Below, piece by piece: positions 51,902 to 61,892 of a stretch of DNA of 64,000 nt (positions are counted from its first letter, which is position 1; each line of letters begins with the position of its first letter). Below the pieces are notes generated by a model. It did not search any database, had not been told where the DNA came from, and saw only the letters and a list, made by a program, of their open reading frames with translations. A program made the position numbers and the translations under genes. The stretch is from contig CALNHX010003281.1 of NCBI GenBank assembly GCA_940337035.1, positions 89,848-153,847 on the forward strand, read 5' to 3'. The DNA comes from Agriotes lineatus (Eukaryota; Arthropoda; Insecta; Coleoptera; Elateridae).

Positions 51902-52185
51902 CAATGGGTACAGACGACTCCTGCAGTTTACACAGGTCACGGCCTTCTAGATCAGCCGGCAGGCACACTAATCAAAAAGCCGTGACACAGGTATTTGTAG
52001 TCATATTTCAGTAATATTTCAGACGTTTTCAACTGAAAACCATTATTGTTAGTTTCAGTATCACTGTTTTAAAACAGTTTTTTTGATAAAACGGGAGTTA
52101 TTTGTAGATAAACACCCGTGCAAGTTTTAATTGATGTTAACCATCTAAAGGAAATCTGTTATCATTAGAAGAGAGAATAATTGCT

Positions 52186-52861
52186 TAAAATGGGGACCTC
52201 GGGGATGCGCTCCAAGAAAGCTCACGGGGTTCCGTCTCTCTCTAATGGGGCCCTCGGGCATCCGCCCCTCTCCAAGGGGACTCACGGGGCGCCGCCTCTC
52301 TCCAAGGGGCGCTCGGGGCTCCGCCCCTCTCTAAGGGGGCCCTCAGGGCTCCGTCCCTCTCCAAGGGGGCTCTTGGGGCTCCATACCTCTCCAAGGGGCC
52401 ATCGCGGCTCCGCCCCTCTCCAAGGGGGCCCTCGGCGCTCCGCCCCTATCCAAGGGGGCCCTTGGGGCTCCGTACCTCTCCAAGGGGCCATCGCGGCTCC
52501 GCCCCTCTCCAAGGGGGCCATCGCGGCTCCGCCCCTCTCCAAGGGGGCCCTCGGGGCTCCGCCCCTATTCAAGGGGGCCTTTGGGGCTCCGCCCCTCTCC
52601 AAGGGGGCCCTTGGGGCTTTGTCCCTCTCCAAGGGGCGCTTGGGGCTCCGCCCCTCTCTAAGGGGGCCCTCAGGGCTTCGCCCCTCTCCAAGGGGGCTAT
52701 CGGGGCCCCGCCTCTCTCCAAGGGGGCCATCGGGGCTCCGCTCCTCTCCAAGGAACCCCCCAAAGCTCCGCCCCTTTTCAAGGGGGCCCTCGGGGCTCCA
52801 CCCCTCTCCAAGGAGGTCTTCGGGGCTCTGCCCCTCTCCAAGGGGCGCTCGGGGCTCCGCC
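52186..52861. repeat. GC-rich 30-bp minisatellite, block 1 (about 22 units)
   Basis: Tandem units of the form CTCGGGGCTCCGCCCCTCTC then CAAGGGGGCC, 30 bp and sometimes 29. Each unit has two short hairpins: GGGGC-TCC-GCCCC and CCCCT-CTCC-AAGGGG. Units of 10 codons keep frames open on both strands, giving spurious proteins rich in Pro, Ser, Leu and Arg or Gly, Glu and Arg. The composition contrasts sharply with the AT-rich surroundings. Confidence 0.9.
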
Positions 52862-53040
52862 CCGGTCACGAAATCGAGGCGACGGCGAAATGAATGCAAA
52901 CGCAAATGGGGGACATCGCGTCTGTAATTGTCGTGACACACACGTTTGGATCGTTCTCCTTTATCTTTATATAAACGGGGCTGCGCGCGCTATTGCGCGG
53001 TCTATTCTATTCAATTTACCACTAGTTTTAGGCTTAGACC
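52862..53040 (+). mobile_element. Helitron-type terminal module between minisatellite blocks
   Basis: CGAAATCGAGGCGACGGCGA, GGACATCGCGTCTGTAATTG and ACACACGTTTGGATCGTTCT are repeated at 54476-54565, after block 2. The following ATATAAACGGGGCTGCGCGC with CTATTGCGCGGTCTATTC matches 49060-49110. So each minisatellite block is followed by the same end piece, implying two copies of one element end to end. Confidence 0.7.
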
Positions 53041-54475
53041 AAAGAAGGAAGCCCCCGGGGCTTCGCCCCTCTCCAAGGGGGCTTCGACCCTCTCCAAGGA
53101 GGCCCTCGGAAAACCGCCCCTCTCCAAGGGGGTTCACTGGGCTCCAGGGGTTTCGACCTTCTCTAAAGGGGCCCACGGGGGGGTTCCGCCCCTCTCTAAG
53201 GGGGCTTTTGGGGTTTTCGGGGACTCCGCCCCCCTCCAAAGCGGCCCTTGGGACTCCGCTTCTCTTCAAGGGGGCCCTCGGGACTCCGCTTCTTTTCAAG
53301 GGGGCCTTCGGGACTTCGCCCCTCTCCAAGGGGGCCCTTGGGACTTCGCCCCTCTCCAAGGGGCCCTTGCGACTCCGCTTCTCTTTAAGGGGGCCTTCGG
53401 GACTTCGCCCCTCTCCAAGGGGGCCCCGGGTCTTCGCCCCTCTCCAAGGGGGCTCACGGGGCTCCGCCCCTCTCCAAGGGGGCCCCGGAGCTTCGTCCCT
53501 CTCCAAGGGGGCTCACAGCGCTTCGCCCTTCTCCAAGGGGGCCCTCGGGACTCGGCCCCTCTCCAAGGGGGCGCTCGGGGCTTCGCCCTTCTCCAAGGGG
53601 GCCCTTGGCGCTTGGCACCTTTCCAAGAGGGCCCCCGGGACTTCGCCCTTCTCCAAGGGAGCAATCGGGTCTCCGCTCCTCTCCAAGGGGCCCTTGGGAC
53701 TCCGCTTCTCTTCAAGGGGGCCTTCGGGACTTCGCCCCTCTCCAAGGGGGCCCTTGGGGCTTCGCCCCTCTTCAAGGGACCCTTGCGACTCCGCTTCTCT
53801 TTAAGGGGGCCTTCGGGACTTCGCCCCTCTCCAAGGGGGCCCCGGGGCTTCGCCCCTCTCCAAGGGGGCTCACGGGGCTCCGCCCCTCTCCAAGGGGGCC
53901 CCGGAGCTTCGTCCCTTTCCAAGGGGGCTCACAGCGCTTCGCCCTTCTCCAAGGGGGCCCTCGAGACTCGGCCCCTCTCCAAGGGGGCGCTCGGGGCTTC
54001 GCCCTTCTCCAAGGGGGCCCTTGGCGCTTGGCACCTCTCCAAGGGGGCCCCCGGGACTTCGCCCTTCTCCAAGGGGCCCTTGGGACTCCGCTTCTCTTCA
54101 AGGGGGCCTTCGGGACTTCGCCCCTCTCCAAGGGGTCCCTTGGGACTTCGCCTCTCTCCAAGGGGCCCTTGGGACTCCGCTTCTCTTTAAGGGGGCCTTC
54201 GGGACTTCGCCCCTCTCCAAGGGGGCCCCGGGGCTTCTCCCCTCTCTAAGGGGGCTCCGCCCCTCTCCAAGGGAGCCCCGGAGCTTCGTCCCTCTCTAAG
54301 GGGGCTCACGGGGCTTCGCCCCTTTCTAAGGGGGCCCTTAGCGCTCGGCACCTCTCCAAGGGGGCCCCCGGGACTTCGCCCTTCTCCAAGGGAGCCATCG
54401 GGGCTCCGCTCTTCTTCAAGGGGCCCTGGGGGCTCCGCTCCTCTCCAGGGGGACACTCGGGGCTTCGCCCCGGTA
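53041..54475. repeat. GC-rich 30-bp minisatellite, block 2 (about 48 units, higher-order)
   Basis: Same unit as block 1 with more variants (GGGACTTCGCCCCTCTCCAA, GCGACTCCGCTTCTCTTTAA). A higher-order period is visible: a run of variant units at about 53300-53715 recurs at about 53716-54100 and partly again from 54107, with offsets of about 416 and 386 bp. The long open frames in all six frames follow from the repeat. Confidence 0.9.
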
Positions 54476-54562
54476 GCGAAATCGAGGCGACGGTGAAATG
54501 CATGTAAACGGAAATGGGGACATCGCGTCTGCAATTGTCGTGACACACACGTTTGGATCGTT

Positions 54563-55457
54563 CTCCTTTATTTATATGATATATAATTCTTCTGTACGTG
54601 TGTATGTGACTGAACTCCTCCTAAACGGCTGGACCGATTTTGATGAAAGTTTTTGTGTGTGTTTGAGTGAGTCCCTGGATGGTTTAGATTCACAATTGGA
54701 CCGGTAGGTGGCCCTGCAATCGGGTTCTAGGATTTTTTAAAAAAATTTTTAAGATTTTTTTACAAATTTGTTTTAAGATTTCTCGCATATCAGAACACAT
54801 AACCCCAAAATTTCACCCTCCTCCACCCCCAATATTTTTTAAAATGACTATTTCCCACAACTCTTATTATCCAATGAAAAGCCATGCTTTTTCAAAATTC
54901 AACCAATCGTGTGTTTTTGTAGTGGCAAAAAATCGAAATTTTCCCTTGGGATTTTGTCAGTTTCTTTTGCCACTTGCATCCACGGCAACCACCAAATATG
55001 TTGCTTTAATCAAGGTGGTATTTAAGAAACGTCATTTAAACTGTCATTGCGCATCAGTATAAATGTCAAACTAAACCCATATTTGGAAAATAGTCCACAA
55101 AATGTATTTCGGGCTCACGATTTTGTTCGGCAAATGTTTTACTCACGATTTGTTGTTTTTTTGGCAATGCCCCTCGACAAACTAACTTTGACAAATTCCC
55201 TCGCCTTCGGCTCGGGAATTTGATCAAGTTAGTTTGTCTTGTGACATTGCCAAAACAAAATACTTTCGTAAAACATTTTTACCGGCAAAAGCATTTGCCC
55301 TTAATACATTATTACTGAAAAAAACCGAAAATTCGAAAATCGAAAAAACCTTTGCTGAACCTGCTACTAGCAGGCAAACCAACGTTCGAGCAGGACAACG
55401 TCTGTCGGGTCTCCTAAAATTTCACCCCTCCCCTCCCATTATTTTTAAAAATGAAAA
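54563..55457 (+). mobile_element. Non-autonomous Helitron copy, interrupted
   Basis: It starts near ATATATAATTCTTCTGTACG and follows the 3882-4256 consensus (CCGATTTTGATGAAAG, GGTTTAGATTCACAATTGG, CTGCAATCGGGTTCTAGG) to AATGA at 54845. About 470 bp of foreign sequence intervene (54845-55318), then it resumes CGAAAATCGAAAAAACCTTT to GACAACGTCTGTCGGGT at 55410. The CTAG end is missing; instead a short stretch like its own middle (AAATTTCACCCCTCCCCTCC) precedes the next copy. Confidence 0.75.
55128..55287. repeat. Foldback of about 160 bp inside the Helitron copy
   Basis: The arms pair CGGCAAATGTTTTAC, TTTTTTTGGCAATG, GACAAACTAACTT and CAAATTCCC with their inverses. The apex is CTCGCCTTCGGCTCGGG. 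This is the CTCG-CTTCG-CGAG apex style of the other foldbacks, with different stems and no AATAGTATA ends. Confidence 0.8.
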
Positions 55458-55618
55458 TCTATATATATAGTTCTTCTGTGCGTGTGTATGTGACTGAACT
55501 CGTCCTAAACGGCAGGACCGATTTTGATGAATTGTTGTGTGTGTGTTTTTCAGTGGGCCCCTGGATGGTTTAGATTTACAATTGGACCCGGTAGGTGGCG
55601 CTGCAATCAGGTTCTAAG

Positions 55619-58600
55619 TACAGTGACTATATAATCACAGTGTGGCCATACGGTGGTCATGTTTTCTATTGGCTGAAGGCAAAAGGATTCCAAGTTATTG
55701 TCATTTTTAACAGTGTACAGAATGTTTAGTTACAAAAAGTTACTAATGTCAAAATAAGACATTGGCATTTTATAACTTGTCAAAAGTTTGAGTGGACGTA
55801 TCACGTGATGAAATCCGCTATTCGTTTTCCCGCGGCTGTGAGTTTTCCAAATTATAGTTTGCTTCTACGGAAAAGAACCATATTTTGACGTTTTTCGCAA
55901 ATTAGTTGTTTACGATATTCAGAACAGTATTAACATCAAACAAACCAGAACATTTATAGTCCAGTCGTTGAAGGTTTTCCGCTCCGAATTCTTTGAACCT
56001 TGACCGATTGACGTGAAATTTGGTGAGTGGTTAGGGGATGGCTCAAGGAGCAAAAGTGACATAGCGCCGAGGTGCGCTTTTACCCTGAGAGTGGATGCCG
56101 CCTCTTCTCGGGGGTGGAAATGTGTTCATTCAAAATAACCCCGTAAATAGATAGAGGGACAAATTTTAAGTAAAAAATGTTCTATATAGTTTTTTCGTTA
56201 GATCGATATTTTTCGAGCTATTCGCGATTGAAAACTTAGATTTTTCGTTATAAAAATGTATGTTTTTGGACGGTTTTTCGCGAACAAGTCGAAAACTTCC
56301 CGTTCTATCAAATAAGTTGTAATAACCAAAAATGAAGATTAGAAAACAGGAAAAAGATTGGTTTTTTATGAATGCTCTAGATCCAAAATAAAAGAAGTTA
56401 TGGCTTGTTGAAGAAGATTTTTTTTTGCAACAACTTGGTTTGAAGTAGTCAACGTTAATTAACGAAAACCAATGCATTTTTCGGGAAAAACTTATAGAAC
56501 ATTTTTTGTAGTGATTGAAAAGACCTTTAAAATGAGCACTATTAAAACACGATTGCATTATAACTAAGCGAGTTACGATGCAAAAAAGATAAAAGCGATA
56601 AAACCCCAGCCATTCCACTAGAATTGATATTGACCATTATCCCTTTACAAATTACTTTATTTTAGTATTACTTATGTAGTCCAAAAGTTTGGGCGGGTTA
56701 GAATGCGTATTTTCCGAAAAAAATATGATGAAAATGGAAAACGTATTTTTCAAATTTCTTAAAAAAATACCTTATTTTGAAAATACCTATAACTAAAGAA
56801 AAAAACGTAAAAAATAATATAGTACAAAAATGTGGATTTTTTCTTAACGAACATCTTAGTTTTTTTTATTTCTGAAGGAAAAAAAATAACGGAGATATAA
56901 ATGTTAGAAGTTTGCATTATAGTGCGCCCACCACCCCTCCCAAGCCCTTCAACCCTTTACTTTTTGAATATGCAAAGTCTGAGTATGTCGAAAAATTTTT
57001 GGATTACATGAGTAATACTAAAATAAAGTAATTTGTAAAGGGATAATGGTCAATATCAATTCTGGTGGAATGGCTGGGGTATTAGCGCTCATTTTTTTTT
57101 CAAAAATTCGAGTGACCCACCGTTTTTGCATCGTAACTCGCTTAGTTGTAATGCAATCGACTTTTAACAGTGCTCATTTTAAAGGTCTTTTCAATCACTA
57201 CAAAAAACGTTCTATAAGTTTTTCCCGAAAATGCATCGGTTTTTCGTTAATTAACGTTGATTACTTCAAACAAAGTTGTTGCAAAAAAAATCTTCTTCAA
57301 CGAGCCATAACTTATTTTATTTTGGACCTAGAGCATTCATTAAACAACCAATCTCTTTGTTCTCTTCTAAGCTTCATTTTTGGTTATTGCAACTTATTTT
57401 ATAGAACGCGAAGTTTTCGACTTATTCGCGAAAAACCGTCCAAAAACATGCATTTTTATCACGAAAAATCTATGTCTTCAATCGCGAATAGCTCGAAAAA
57501 TATCGATCTATCAAAAAAAACTATATAGAACATTTTTTACTTAGAATTTGTCGCTCTATCCATTTACGGGGCTATTTTGAGTGAACAATTTCCACCCCCG
57601 AGAAGGGGTGGCATCCACTCTCAGCGTAAAAGCGCACATCGGCGCTATGTCACTTCTGCTCCTTGAACCATCCCCTAACCACTCACCAAATTTCACGCAT
57701 ATTTTTACCTTCAACGACTGGACTATTAACAGAGAAATAAATATTTTCCTGTAAGTTTTATATTGCTTCAATATTCGTAAGTAACTGCTCAATAGATTAT
57801 TGCGGTGTACATTTGCAATTCCAGGTTAAACATGTATAGCAAGTAGTTTAGTGTCGGGAAAACTCCAGTATAGCCTCACTGGTACATTTTGACATTTACG
57901 GAATATGAAGATAAAGGAACTGTTATGCCAGTGGTGAAACTAGATTTTAAGCTATAAATAAGAGAAATACTCATTGGGAAATTCAAATTCAATATTATTG
58001 TCAACAATTGGACTAACTGCTTGTTTTATGGTGATGCACAGGCATTTTTCTACTAAGCACACACAAATCTTAAACAGCAGCTAACTTAAATTCGCACCTT
58101 GACGGTAGTCAAGATTGGGTCTGGCATGAGACTCCCGTGTTTTACCTCCATTGTCTGAACATTTGTAGAACCTCCGACAAACTGAGAATCACATTATCAC
58201 GCGCATGCGCCTAAGCACCAATGGGCTATATTGGGGTTTAGCCCATGTATCTATCTAATATAATTTAGATGTTAATAAAGCATATTAAATTACCGAGAAG
58301 ATTTTTTACAAATGATGCTATATCATTTGTGTTTTGGATTTGAACTTTCCAATTTCCATCAATTGTAATAAATTGAAGACACCGTATGACTCATATTTCT
58401 TCAACATTTAAACCCCTTTGTCGTATTTTATTGTATTTGAGAGATCAGTTATTTTGAATAACATTATTCACTTCAGCAAATGAATAATTGTCAAATTTTA
58501 TTTTGACTTTAGTAATTTTTTGTTACCAAATGTCGCTTACACCGTTAAAAAAATTCTATTTTTTTATTAGATCACCATGGTTTTTCGCAAAATCTGATTT

Positions 58601-58666
58601 TGACATTGGATTCAAAAGTACCAGCCAACAATTGTATGGCCACACTGTGATTATATAGTCACTGTA
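55619..58666. mobile_element. 3.05-kb giant-palindrome element, 8-bp TSD GTTCTAAG
   Basis: The terminal repeats TACAGTGACTATATAATC... and exact inverse (33 bp) are flanked by GTTCTAAG at 55611-55618 and 58667-58674. The two halves are inverted copies over most of their length, strongest at about 55960-56690 and 56996-57740, separated by about 300 bp. Each arm has an open frame of about 150 codons (56618-56166 minus; 57046-57528 plus) with near-identical translations such as HFKGLFNHYKK and REKPSKN. I recognise no domain, and arm symmetry alone explains both frames. An 8-bp duplication fits P-like or hAT-like elements. Confidence 0.85.
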
Positions 58667-58674
58667 GTTCTAAG

Positions 58675-59045
58675 TAGAGTCCCTGTATATAGGTTACTAA
58701 GAGTTGGGCAAACAACGGGATACATTTTGATTGGTTTGGATCACTTTTTACAAGGCATGTGTGATAAAAATGCCTTTTTTACATATTTTGTAACATATTA
58801 CGACCGAAAGTATCGCATATGCAAATTTAAATTTTAACTAAATTGGGCGTATATTCCTAATAGTCGGTTCTAGAGATTCTAAGAATGATCAATACTCTGA
58901 AAACTCTCCCATCAAAAGCAAGTTAGCAAGATTGGTTCCTATAACCTCTTTGTTCGACATATGTCAAATATCTAATTTGGATCAAAATTGCTTGTCAAAT
59001 GAGGCTGTTTGCCCAACTCTTAGTAAACTATATACAGGATCTCTA
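58675..59045. mobile_element. Inverted-repeat element B, 371 bp, TSD GTTCTAAG
   Basis: The ends TAGAGTCCCTGTATATAGG with AAGAGTTGGGCAAAC and the inverse (GTTTGCCCAACTCTTAGTAA, CTATATACAGGATCTCTA). Flanks are GTTCTAAG at 58667-58674 and 59046-59053. Same family as element C, to which it is adjacent. No coding. Confidence 0.9.
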
Positions 59046-59053
59046 GTTCTAAG

Positions 59054-60390
59054 TAGAGTCCCTGTATATAGTAAGATAAGAGTCGGGCAAACGCGGTTCA
59101 ATTTTTGATTGGCTACGATCCACTGAGCATGCGCAGTAGCAATCTAAAATAAAAATTTGAACGATGGCTATGACAATGACAATTAAATGACGTACTGTTA
59201 AAAACTTGATTGTCAAACTATTAAGCAAGATGACAGGTTGTTGCGTATTTGGGTGTAAAAATCGCTGAGAGCAAGGGTTTATCTTAAAATCTCTCCCAAA
59301 AACTGCAACGCAAACTGAAATACCACCGATCGACGGTTCCAGAATATGCGAAGTAGGTACATTTTGATAAAATTCAATGGGAAAGGCTCCATTACTTTAT
59401 TTATTCACAATGTAAGTTTCAACGTTTGTAATGTAAGTTTAAATAATCATCGTCCACTTCACGTATTAGACCACCGACCGGGCCTGTTCCAATTCAATAT
59501 TCCAATCTCATTCTACGTTATTCGTCAAAAATTGATGCGCTCAAAAACTGCGATACAAGAATCGGCATTCAAACTGATCCAATATCCACTGAAGTGACAC
59601 ATTTCGGCATAGGTACCGTGAAAATTCGTAGCCAAAAGTAATTGGCTAGTTTTTCGCTCTTTGAGGATATTTTTGCTAAAGCTCCGAATATAACACACGT
59701 ATGTATTGGAAACATTCCTCCAAAAGAAGATGTAAGAATCAGCATGGGTAAAAGAATTGCCATAAACGACGAGCAGTTTCATAGTAAAAGATGAGCTATT
59801 ACAGGAATTAATCGAGGCACTAAAGAAAGTTAAACCGTTATATAAAAAACTGTAACTATTTGAATGTTTTACTTTTCATACAGCTGTATCATTGTTTATT
59901 TAATATGGAAATTAAAATTATAGAACTTGTCCTCTTCTCTTGTAATATAGTAATTATTATATTTGTATTATCCGCAACCTCTCTTTACCGAGCGGAGTAG
60001 AGGCTGGTGCTTTGTACGCTTTTCGCTTTAGCGCCTGAATTATTATTGAAATTATTGTCCAATTCGACAACGACAAGACAAGTTTTTAGAGGTTATATGG
60101 TTACTACATCACCAAAAAAGCGCTCGTAAATTACTCAATCCGATCCATATACCTCAAAATCAGCTGACCACCAATCGGTAAACGGTAGATACCTACCAGC
60201 GCAGTTTTCGTAAATGCTTTACATTTACCATTTATTGACAATGTCAAACTGACAAATAATTAAATTCATAAAAGTGACATACTAAGGAAAACAACTCCGG
60301 CCTTGAACGCTATCATTTATTTTTGGAACACTAATGGCCGCTGACATTTATGTTTGCCCGACTCTTATATAACTATATACAGGGACTCTA
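59054..60390. mobile_element. Inverted-repeat element C, 1337 bp, P-like, TSD GTTCTAAG
   Basis: The ends TAGAGTCCCTGTATATAG with AAGAGTCGGGCAAACG and the inverse are flanked by GTTCTAAG at 59046-59053 and 60391-60398. At about 59228-59310 the + strand reads MTGCCVFGCKNR, a stop, then EQGFILKSLPKTATQTEI, which has the start of a THAP C2CH zinc finger. P-element transposases carry a THAP domain and P elements make 8-bp duplications, so a decayed P-like element is inferred. Other short frames inside are not recognised. Confidence 0.8.
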
Positions 60391-60826
60391 GTTCTAAGAA
60401 ATATTTTTAAATTTTTTTTGACAATTTTTTTTCTATTTGTTTTAAGATTTCTCGCATATAAGAACATAAAACCCCAACATTTCACCCCCCCCCACCACCC
60501 CCCCAATATTTTTTAAAATAAAGAAAGTCGAAAATTTGAATATCGAAGAAACGTTTGCTGAACCCGTTAATAGCAGGCAAACCAACGTTCGGGCATGATA
60601 ACGTCTGTCGGGTCCGCTACCCCTTAGGGGGTCAAATGGGGTAAACAGGCCTAAAATCGATGTGGGTGTCGTTATTGACGTTTTTTGGGACGTTGATTGC
60701 GAAAATGGCATTTATTTTTAAGTCCAAGACGATGTAATTGACATAAAATTAAAATTCTATAGTGGCGAAACGGGGTTTCAGAAACAAATTATTTTTGGGC
60801 AGAACAACGTTTCCCGGGCCAGCTAG

Positions 60827-61044
60827 TTTATATGATAATTTGTTTGGAGCATTTTATTTTTTATTTTGATCTTAAGTGTTGGTTAAACCAAATAGTAGAC
60901 CTTTTTTATTTTATTCATTGAACTACTGTTGGATATGAATCTTTAGCTTTTACCCACACGTAAGTAAATAAAAGGACTGAGTAAATAGACAACCTCTCGA
61001 AGCAATCACAGTGAATGCTTACGCAACTGCAGATGAAGGGAGTG
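60827..61044. other. Space between Helitron and LTR element, nothing seen
   Basis: About 220 bp of AT-rich sequence without a recognisable gene or element end. Confidence 0.4.
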
Positions 61045-61340
61045 TGTTACGTATTAATTACTTGCTTGCATAAACGTATTATCTGTCGACACATGTGAGA
61101 ACGCTGATAATGAGTTTATCTTGTCTTACAGATGTCCCACGTAATTGTTATCACTAATTTAGTTGCATCGCAGACTTCGTGCATAAAACATTGTATACCC
61201 GTAAGGTAATAAATTGAATAAAAAAGATTTTTTTTAATTATCTTTCGTCTATCAATAAACATCTCTGGCCCAGTCGTACGGATAGTAGAAAATTACCCCA
61301 AATTCGCGTAATTTTGTGTGTTAACACTTCGTCTAATTTC
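61045..61340 (+). mobile_element. Probable 5' LTR region of a Ty3/gypsy-like element
   Basis: TGTTACGTATTAATTACTTG at 61045 has a usual LTR start; AATAAA occurs at about 61207 and 61214. The right edge and the primer-binding site were not defined, and the 3' LTR lies beyond the window. Placed by its position upstream of gag. Confidence 0.4.
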
Positions 61341-61404
61341 GAACAAAATCCAACCCGGTTCCAAGTGAAGACTGGACATCGCTTCCAAGTGGACCAGCCC
61401 AGCT

Positions 61405-61530
61405 GAAGACAAGCATCGCCGAAGCTGAGCAACACAACCCCCCAACGAAAAGGACAAAAATCGGAGAAGCCGAGCCACACAACCCCGCGACGCAGAGGAC
61501 AAAAATCGCCGAAGCCGAGCACCCAAACAG
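61405..61530 (+). repeat. Tandem ~53-bp repeats in the retrotransposon leader
   Basis: Two to three units of ATCGCCGAAGCCGAGC, CACACAACCCC and CGACGCAGAGGACAAAA follow one another. This GC-richer patch in the gag leader creates overlapping open frames on the - strand that are not genes. Confidence 0.75.
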
Positions 61531-61892
61531 CAATATGAAAATTTGCCTGCTACTAATGTAAGTCGCTAATCAATTTGCAGCAAGAAGATAAAATTTTAGA
61601 ATTAAGTTTTGCCATTTAAAACAAAGTGAAATAAAATTTAAACTACTGCTAAACCTTAATTATAATATAGTTTTAGCTCTAATTTTGGCAAGTGCTACCT
61701 TGTGATCTTAAAATTCTCAGGAGAATTTAGATCTAAAGATACTCTTGCGAAAACTAAGGAGAACGCTTAATATTTTAAAACAATATCCCCGTTTTACATA
61801 AGCGAGACTACAGGTGTCTGTTGACTTAATTTATGCCTGTACACTCTTGGGAAACAATAAATTAATTAATAAATGCGCTAAATAAAAAATCC

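Larger units (their letters stand above)
55458..60826 (+). mobile_element. Non-autonomous Helitron carrying three nested elements
   Basis: The 5' end TCTATATATATAGTTCTTC at 55458 follows an A; the 3' end CCCGGGCCAGCTAG at 60826 precedes a T: a proper A|TC...CTAG|T Helitron. Own sequence is 55458-55618 and 60391-60826. Removing 55619-60390 joins CTGCAATCAGGTTCTAAG to AAATATTTTTAAATTT, matching the uninterrupted CTGCAATCGGGTTCTAGG and ATTTTTTAAAAAAATTT of the 54563 copy. Confidence 0.9.

Noticed and set aside
52181..54549. Many long open frames on both strands (up to about 414 codons)
   Set aside because: They are all translations of the 30-bp minisatellite, whose unit length keeps every frame open. 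Frames overlap on both strands with 10-residue periodicity and no independent domain.
56166..57528. Two similar open frames of about 150 codons, seeming to be paralogous genes
   Set aside because: They are the two arms of one inverted repeat, so their likeness follows from the palindrome. No known domain was recognised.
61238..61533. Three overlapping - strand open frames of 66-94 codons
   Set aside because: They arise from tandem ~53-bp repeats in the retrotransposon leader and run against the gag strand.
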